From: Xylophilus sp. GW821-FHT01B05
Lineage (GTDB): Bacteria; Pseudomonadota; Gammaproteobacteria; Burkholderiales; Burkholderiaceae_C
Length of the DNA stretch: 64,000 nucleotides
Direction of reading: 5' to 3'
Assembly: GCA_038961845.1 (NCBI GenBank)
Contig: CP152408.1
Location: forward strand, 3,782,001 to 3,846,000
A program made the translations under genes and the position numbers. Of the stretch, positions 59,250 through 64,000 are shown piece after piece. Numbering within the stretch: position 1 is the first letter of the stretch; each line of letters starts with the position of its first letter. A model generated the notes under the pieces. The model worked only from the letters and a program-made list of their open reading frames with translations. It was not told where the DNA came from and did no database searches.

Positions 59250-59566
59250 AGCAGCTCGAAGTGCAGATCATGGGACAAAGCTACCTGCTCGGCTGCCCCG
59301 AGGGCGGCGAAGCCAGGCTGCGTGCCGCGGTGGAACGGGTGGACACCACCATGCAGCGCATCCGCGACGCCGGCAAGGTGCGCGCACGCGACCGCATCGC
59401 GGTGCTGGCAGCCCTCAACCTGGCCTTCGACGTCACCGACCGCGCCGCGTCGCCCCCCGCCATCACCCCCGCCGCCGCCGCCCCCGGCGACGACGAAGAC
59501 AGCGCCCGCTGGACCCAACTGTTGCGCCGGCTCGACGATGTGCTGGGCGACGGCCGACTCCTGTGA
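59246..59566 (+). CDS. zapA: Cell division protein ZapA
   Basis: This 106-residue protein stabilises FtsZ filaments at the division site. The N-terminal globular part KQLEVQIMGQSYLLGCPEGGEARLRAAVERVD is the ZapA signature, followed by the helix IAVLAALNLAFDV and a C-terminal helix after an alanine/proline-rich linker (about residues 70-85). The 6S RNA gene begins about 32 bp downstream, the arrangement usual in many proteobacteria. Confidence 0.92.
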   Translation: MKQLEVQIMGQSYLLGCPEGGEARLRAAVERVDTTMQRIRDAGKVRARDRIAVLAALNLAFDVTDRAASPPAITPAAAAPGDDEDSARWTQLLRRLDDVLGDGRLL

Positions 59567-59598
59567 ATCGTAGGCTGGAGCGCTCTACAATAGAGCCG

Positions 59599-59766
59599 TC
59601 TGCAGTGTCGCCGGACTTTATATTTCCTTGAACCAATGCTCCCCGAGCACGGGCTTGGTAAATTTCCCGGCAAGCGTGATCGTCTCGCGTCAGACGAACC
59701 CAATGCCTGGCTGCCCTCGCCCACCTGAACCCCGGTTCAGGATGCCGGTTCGGTGACATTTGCAGA
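59599..59766 (+). ncRNA. ssrS: 6S RNA
   Basis: This ~168-nt region directly follows zapA. The 5' end TCTGCAGTGTCGCCGG can pair with the 3' end CCGGTTCGGTGACATTTGCAGA to form the long closing stem, and the middle contains the expected large open bulge region (around CTCCCCGAGCACGGGC). A -10 element TACAAT lies at 59586-59591. 6S RNA binds sigma-70 RNA polymerase and dampens housekeeping transcription in stationary phase. Confidence 0.82.
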
Positions 59767-60014
59767 CACCTCATTTCGGTAACGCGCAGCTGAGCGGTCA
59801 GCGTTACTCGGCGCATCAAACGCTTTTTTGCGCACGAACTCAAACAGCCGCCGACTCCCGCCTCGACCTAGTTCTTGTAGTCGCGCCGGTGTTTCATCCC
59901 AGACAACATTCGCGCGGCAAAGCCTCCCACGTCGCCCATCTACGATGGGCTTGATGGCGACTCCGAAGCGCTGGAACGTCGCTTGGCCGTCCGTAGGGAT
60001 GGCATCCCCATGCC
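59767..60014. other. Intergenic stretch between 6S RNA and higBA, no gene recognised
   Basis: About 250 bp with lower GC content than its surroundings and no open frame I can support. It separates conserved core genes from a toxin-antitoxin pair, so it may be the junction of an insertion, but no integrase, tRNA fragment or direct repeat was seen. GCCCATCTACGATGGGC near 59935-59951 is a short hairpin. Confidence 0.4.
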
Positions 60015-60031
60015 AGTCCCAATTCGGGACT
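60015..60031. promoter_or_regulatory. higBA operator palindrome overlapping the -10 region
   Basis: AGTCCC-AATTC-GGGACT is a perfect 6+5+6 inverted repeat. The last T begins TAAAAT, a plausible -10, and the toxin start codon is 11 bp beyond the palindrome. This is the place expected for antitoxin autorepression. Confidence 0.6.
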
Positions 60032-60042
60032 AAAATTCACTC

Positions 60043-60345
60043 ATGCGGATCATTGCCACCTCGACGCTCCGGAACTTCTGGGAAAAGCACCCAGATGCAG
60101 AGCAGCCCCTGAAGGCTTGGTTCAAGGAAGCGACGGAAGCCGCGTGGGCTCAACCGGCGGACATCAAGGCCCAGTTCCGCAGCGCGAGCATCCTGAAGAA
60201 TCGCCGGGTGATCTTCAACCTCAAGGGCAACGACTATCGGCTGGTAGTGGCGCTGTCCTACAAGCAGCAGATCGCGTTCGTGAAGTTCATCGGCACACAT
60301 GCCGAGTACGACAAGATCGACGCAGAAACCATAGAGATGGCCTGA
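60043..60345 (+). CDS. higB: HigB-type mRNA interferase toxin
   Basis: This 100-residue protein is of the HigB toxin family, a ribosome-associated RNase. The recognised sequence is RIIATSTLRNFWEKHPDAEQPLKAWFKEA, followed by SASILKNRRVIFNLKGNDYRLVVALSYKQQIAFVKFIGTHAEYDKID, the typical C-terminal strand with FVKFIGTHAEYDKI. It is the first gene, with the antitoxin second (17-bp gap), the reversed order characteristic of higBA. Confidence 0.92.
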   Translation: MRIIATSTLRNFWEKHPDAEQPLKAWFKEATEAAWAQPADIKAQFRSASILKNRRVIFNLKGNDYRLVVALSYKQQIAFVKFIGTHAEYDKIDAETIEMA

Positions 60346-60362
60346 AGGCCGTGGAGCCCACC

Positions 60363-60734
60363 ATGAACATCAATGCCATTCGCACCGAAGCAGACTACAA
60401 GGCGACACTCAAGCAGGTGTCGCGCCTCATGGAACTGGACCCCGAGCTGGGAACCCCCGAGGCCGATCGGCTGGACATCCTCGCCACGCTGGTGCAGGCC
60501 TACGAGGCCAAGCACCACCCCATCGAGCCGCCCGACCCCATAGAGGCCATCAAATTCCGGATGGAGCAAGGCGGGCTGACGATCAAAGACCTGGAACCCA
60601 TGATCGGGCGTCCGAACCGCATCTATGAGGTGCTCAACCGCACGCGACCACTGACGCTATCCATGATCAGGCGACTGCATAGCGGACTGGGCATCCCGGC
60701 AGACGTGCTGATCAACCAGCCCGACACGGTCTGA
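60363..60734 (+). CDS. higA: HigA-type antitoxin with HTH domain
   Basis: This is a 123-residue antitoxin. The N-terminal part (IRTEADYKATLKQVSRLMELDPELGTPEADRLDILATLVQAYE) matches the long HigA form and the C-terminal part (GLTIKDLEPMIGRPNRIYEVLNRTRPLTLSMIRRLHSGLGIPADVLI) is an XRE-like helix-turn-helix. It should neutralise HigB and repress the operon through the upstream palindrome. It is convergent with the large GGDEF-EAL gene, 25 bp apart. Confidence 0.9.
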   Translation: MNINAIRTEADYKATLKQVSRLMELDPELGTPEADRLDILATLVQAYEAKHHPIEPPDPIEAIKFRMEQGGLTIKDLEPMIGRPNRIYEVLNRTRPLTLSMIRRLHSGLGIPADVLINQPDTV

Positions 60735-60759
60735 GTTGAGGCAGCTCGGCGACCGGGCG

Positions 60760-63180
60760 TCAACTCGGCCGCGGCATAAACGGCTGCGCCTGCATGCGTG
60801 GCAACAGCTCCTCGGCCGGCAACCCAGGGGCGCACAGAAAGCCCTGGAACAGCTCGCACCCCAGGGACTGCAAACAATCGAACTGGGCTTGTGTTTCCAC
60901 ACCTTCGGCGACCATCTCGAAGCGCAGCGCGGCGCCAAGGCTGGTCATGGCGCCGACGATGGCGCGGTCGCTTTCGTCGCTGGGCAGGCCGCGCACAAAA
61001 GACTGGTCGATCTTCAGCCGGTGGATCGGGAAGCGCTTGAGGTAGGCCAGGCTGGAATAGCCGGTGCCAAAGTCGTCGATGGCCAGCCGCACCCCGAGCG
61101 CGGCCAGGGCGTGCAGGCGCTCCAGCGCCTCGTCTGCGCCCTGCACCAGGATCGATTCGGTGAGCTCCAGCTCCAGCAGCTCGGGCGGCAGGCCCGAGGC
61201 ATGGATGGCGGCGGCCACGCGCTGCACGAAATCCGCCTGGCGAAACTGCAGCGCCGAGACATTGACCGACACCGGCACCGCCATGCCCTCCCGCTGCCAC
61301 ACCGCCGCCTGGCGCACGGCCTCTTCAAGCACCCAGGCGCCGATGGTGACGATAAAGCCCGACTCTTCGGCCAGCGGGATGAACACGCCCGGCGACACCG
61401 GGCCCAGCTCGGGATCAGTCCAGCGCAGCAATGCCTCCACGCCCACCAACGCGCCGCTGCCCATATGGATCTGCGGCTGGTAGTGCAGCGAGAAGCGGCG
61501 CTCTTCCATGGCCTGGCGCATGGCATGGTCGAGCTTCATGCGTGCCAGCAGGTTGGAATTCATCTGCGGCTGGTAGAAGCGGAAGTTGCCGCGACCGTGC
61601 TCCTTGACCCGGAACATGGCCGTGTCGGCATGCCGCACCAGGTCGTCCAGCGTCGTGCCGTCTTGCGGGTACAGCGCTATGCCGATGCTGCAGTTCACCG
61701 AAAAGCGCATGTCGTCCAGCGCAAACGGCTGCACCATGCAGTCCAGAATGCGGCGCGCCACGACCTCGGCCGAGGCCTCGTCCGCATGGTCGAGGTGGAT
61801 CACGAACTCATCGCCCCCAAGCCGGCACAAGGTATCGGCCAGGCGCAGGCAGCCCTTGATGCGTTCGGCCACCTTCACCAGCACGCGGTCGCCAAACTGG
61901 TGGCCGAGCGAGTCGTTGATGTTCTTGAAGCGATCGAGGTCGAGGAACATGACCGCGAACGGCACCTTCTCTGCGCCGCGCAGTTGCAGCGCCCTGTCTA
62001 TGCGGCAGGACAACAGCAGTCGGTTGGGCAAGCCGGTGAGCACGTCGCTGTAGGCCAGGTCTTCGATGCGCTGCTGCGCGGCGCGCTGGGCCGTCAGGTC
62101 ACGAAAAAAGCCGATGGTCTGCAGCACGTCGCCGGCGTCATCGCGCAGTACGACCCAGGACAGGCGCACCGGGCAGGTGCTGCCGTCGGCGCGCCGGTGC
62201 CAGACCTCGCCCTCCCAGAAGCCGGTGAACTGCCAGGACTTGCCGACATCGGCCAGCAAACGGCCGGTCTCACGTTCTTCAAACAGGTCGAACGCGTTCA
62301 TGCCCTGCGGCAAATGGCTGCCTTGGCGTGTGAGCGTGCGAAATGCGGGGTTGACCGACACCACCTGGTGCGCGGCGTCGGTGATGAAGACCGCGTCCGG
62401 GCAGGTCTCGAACACCTTGGCCGCCAGGCGCAAGCCATCCTCGGCCGCCACGCGTTCCGTGATGTCCACAAAAGAGAACACGCGACCGATGACCCGGTCC
62501 CGGCTGTGCTGCGGCAGCACCGTGCGCTGCAATACGCGGCCAGAGCGCAAGCGCAGGACGTCGGTGGCCTCGGTGTCCATCGACTGCGCCAGCTCCGCCA
62601 GGCGCTCTTCGTACGGAGCCGGGTGCTCGATGCTGGCCGCCAGCATGGCGTGCACGGCGGCATCGTCGCGCTGCAGCAGCAGCTCTTTGGGCACGCCCCA
62701 TATCTGGGCAAAGCGCCGGTTGAACGCCCGGATGCTGCCGTCCAGGCCGCAGACCAGAAGACCGTCGGCGGTTGATTCGAGCGTGGCACGCAGATCGGCG
62801 ACCAGCAGCTCCAGCGCGTCTTCAGTGGCGCGCTGCGACGTGCGGTCCACCGCACCCACCAGCCAGTGGCCACCGCCCTCCCGGTTCAGCCAGCCGATGC
62901 GGCGCTCGACATGCAGGACACGGCCGTCGGCATGCACCATGCGAGTGTTGGAGCGCAGCACCGCCGCCATGTTGCCGCCGGCCTCGTCCCAGAACACCTG
63001 GTCTTCCGGGCTGCTGAAGAACTGCAGCACCGGGCGGGCCAGTTGCTCCTGGCGCGACATGCCCAGCAGGTCGGATGCTGCGCGGTTGGCCTCGACGATC
63101 TGGAGGCTGTGCGGGTCCACCAGCCAGACCGCCTCCAGCAGCCCTTCCATCAATGCATCCGGCGTGCCGGACGGCGTCAT
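60760..63180 (-). CDS. PAS-PAS-PAS-GGDEF-EAL cyclic di-GMP signalling protein
   Basis: This 806-residue protein has three PAS-type sensory domains (about 5-120, 125-240 and 255-370), a GGDEF domain with GGDEF at 455-459 and an RLAD I-site, and an EAL phosphodiesterase domain. The EAL motif is at about 582-584 (GVEALLRW), and the catalytic set ELTES, DDFGTGYSS, KIDQSF and EGVET is complete. Both domains look active, so it may both make and degrade cyclic di-GMP depending on signal. No membrane segment is seen. It overlaps the HD-GYP gene upstream by 4 bp. Confidence 0.9.
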   Translation of the reverse strand: MTPSGTPDALMEGLLEAVWLVDPHSLQIVEANRAASDLLGMSRQEQLARPVLQFFSSPEDQVFWDEAGGNMAAVLRSNTRMVHADGRVLHVERRIGWLNREGGGHWLVGAVDRTSQRATEDALELLVADLRATLESTADGLLVCGLDGSIRAFNRRFAQIWGVPKELLLQRDDAAVHAMLAASIEHPAPYEERLAELAQSMDTEATDVLRLRSGRVLQRTVLPQHSRDRVIGRVFSFVDITERVAAEDGLRLAAKVFETCPDAVFITDAAHQVVSVNPAFRTLTRQGSHLPQGMNAFDLFEERETGRLLADVGKSWQFTGFWEGEVWHRRADGSTCPVRLSWVVLRDDAGDVLQTIGFFRDLTAQRAAQQRIEDLAYSDVLTGLPNRLLLSCRIDRALQLRGAEKVPFAVMFLDLDRFKNINDSLGHQFGDRVLVKVAERIKGCLRLADTLCRLGGDEFVIHLDHADEASAEVVARRILDCMVQPFALDDMRFSVNCSIGIALYPQDGTTLDDLVRHADTAMFRVKEHGRGNFRFYQPQMNSNLLARMKLDHAMRQAMEERRFSLHYQPQIHMGSGALVGVEALLRWTDPELGPVSPGVFIPLAEESGFIVTIGAWVLEEAVRQAAVWQREGMAVPVSVNVSALQFRQADFVQRVAAAIHASGLPPELLELELTESILVQGADEALERLHALAALGVRLAIDDFGTGYSSLAYLKRFPIHRLKIDQSFVRGLPSDESDRAIVGAMTSLGAALRFEMVAEGVETQAQFDCLQSLGCELFQGFLCAPGLPAEELLPRMQAQPFMPRPS

Positions 63181-64000
63181 GCGAGACCCTCCGGCGCATC
63201 AAGTGCAGCGGCGCGCTCGAAGAAGTAGCAGATGCGCTGGCGTGGCGACAGGTAGTCCATGGCCGCGCGCGGCAGTTGCTGCGGCTTCAGGCTGCGGCGG
63301 ATGCTGAGCTCGGGCGCGGTCTCCAGGTCAAGCACCACTGCCTCTTCACGCGGTATGGAGGGGTCGTGCACGATGACCTTGGGCCGCAGCGGCCGCAAGG
63401 AGTTGACCGAGGTGACCAAGGCAAAGCGGTCATTGCCAAGCTGCACCACGGAGCCCGGCGGATAGACGCCCATCATGCGGATGAAGGCGCCAAGCACGAG
63501 CGAGTCGAAGCGCGCCTTCATCTGCGTGAAGATCACCGACAGCGCCTCGTGCGGCGTCAATACGCTGCTGTGGCGGCCGGGGTTGCAGAAGTTGTCATAG
63601 CGATTGACCAGGGCCAGCACCTTGCCGCAGAGCTGCATCTCGGGCCCCTTCAGGCGGTCAGGAAAGCCCGTGCCATCGACCATCTCGTGGTGCTGCGCAA
63701 TGCCGGCGACAACGGCCGCGGGCAGGCCCATGGCCTCGGCTGCCGCCACGCCGTGCGCCACGTGCTGCTGGTAGACGCGGTATTCGGCGGCAGAGAAATA
63801 GTCTTCGGTCTGCCGGAGGCGGTCTGGCAGCTCTTGCTTGCCGATGTCGTGCAGCAGGCCGGCCAGGCCCAGCTCGACCAGGTGCATGCGCTCCAGCCCC
63901 AGCGCCTGCCCGAGCAGCAACGACAACACCATGACATTGACGGGATGCTGGGCGCTGCGTTCACCCACGCCTTCCGAGAGCAGCCGGATCACCGACTCGC
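63177..64000 (-). CDS. HD-GYP-domain cyclic di-GMP phosphodiesterase (partial, 5' end outside window)
   Basis: About 274 C-terminal residues are visible and the frame runs off the right edge. The HD-GYP core shows HDIGK, then HHEMVDGTGFPDRLKG and LALVNRYDNFCNPG. The GYP triplet is changed to GFP. HD-GYP proteins hydrolyse cyclic di-GMP to GMP. The last ~90 residues form an extra domain. Its stop overlaps the start of the GGDEF-EAL gene (ATGA), so the two are translated together. A GTG at 63992 is in frame but is unlikely to be the true start because the conserved domain extends upstream. Confidence 0.85.
   Translation of the reverse strand, partial: ESVIRLLSEGVGERSAQHPVNVMVLSLLLGQALGLERMHLVELGLAGLLHDIGKQELPDRLRQTEDYFSAAEYRVYQQHVAHGVAAAEAMGLPAAVVAGIAQHHEMVDGTGFPDRLKGPEMQLCGKVLALVNRYDNFCNPGRHSSVLTPHEALSVIFTQMKARFDSLVLGAFIRMMGVYPPGSVVQLGNDRFALVTSVNSLRPLRPKVIVHDPSIPREEAVVLDLETAPELSIRRSLKPQQLPRAAMDYLSPRQRICYFFERAAALDAPEGLA

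Noticed and set aside
60736..62775. 679-codon plus-strand frame opposite the GGDEF-EAL gene
   Set aside because: Antisense shadow; the GGDEF, EAL and PAS motifs on the minus strand settle the coding strand.
1..64000. CRISPR arrays, tRNA or rRNA genes, prophage
   Set aside because: No regularly spaced repeats, no cloverleaf or rRNA-like sequence and no phage structural or integrase genes were recognised in either strand.

Overview
The window is GC-rich, tightly packed betaproteobacterial DNA, most likely a chromosome of the Comamonadaceae (Burkholderiales). Supporting signs are the many solitary Bug/TctC-type solute-binding proteins (five intact plus one frameshifted), the zapB-like/zapA/6S RNA order, and a dispersed palindromic repeat of a kind common in that family. 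No tRNA, rRNA, CRISPR array, phage module or intact transposase was seen.

Region 1 (1-13.3 kb) is mixed housekeeping and accessory content: an RhlE-type helicase, a DUF6172 protein, a class A PBP, a class A beta-lactamase, a PLP aminotransferase, a PAS-GGDEF protein, and a minus-strand operon joining a TyrA-like dehydrogenase to a polar amino-acid ABC transporter with no ATPase gene. A LysR gene overlapping nth diverges from it.

Region 2 (13.3-23.1 kb) is an acid-catabolism locus. A divergent IclR/Bug pair, bracketed by two inverted copies of a ~90-bp repeat, precedes an operon for an amidohydrolase, Bug, RraA-type aldolase, D-2-hydroxyacid dehydrogenase, cyclase-family hydrolase, two more Bugs (one frameshifted at a T8 tract in its signal peptide) and an SMP-30 lactonase. 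Region 3 (23.1-32.6 kb) is an iron-uptake cluster (FecI, FecR, two TonB-dependent siderophore receptors, a PepSY protein) followed by a PAS-GAF-GGDEF protein. Region 4 (32.7-41.3 kb) holds a sugar-acid operon (ManD-like dehydratase, Bug, SDR) divergent from a GntR-like regulator, and an IclR-controlled TRAP transporter operon with aroQ inside it and a 165-bp MITE-like element between aroQ and dctQ.

Region 5 (41.2-58.9 kb) is the most striking: a minus-strand run of fifteen closely spaced or overlapping genes downstream of a clear cobalamin riboswitch. It encodes BtuB, a CobB/CbiA-type synthase, CobU/CobP, BtuF, BtuC, BtuD, an ExbB/TolQ-like protein, a DUF2149 ExbD-like protein, a CobN-like protein with a signal peptide and C-terminal membrane anchor, CobO, a PepSY protein, CbiB, CobC, an NYN-domain protein and CobQ. 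BtuBFCD would import corrinoids and the Cob enzymes would amidate, adenosylate and add the aminopropanol arm. The CobN-like/DUF2149/ExbB-like trio looks like a proton-motive-force-driven periplasmic chelatase or dechelatase machine and is the best candidate for an undescribed system. The dispersed repeat has entered coding sequence here, supplying membrane segments of CbiB and a linker of CobU.

Region 6 (58.9-64 kb) contains zapB-like/zapA, 6S RNA, a HigBA toxin-antitoxin pair, and a translationally coupled HD-GYP / PAS-GGDEF-EAL pair that runs off the end of the window.
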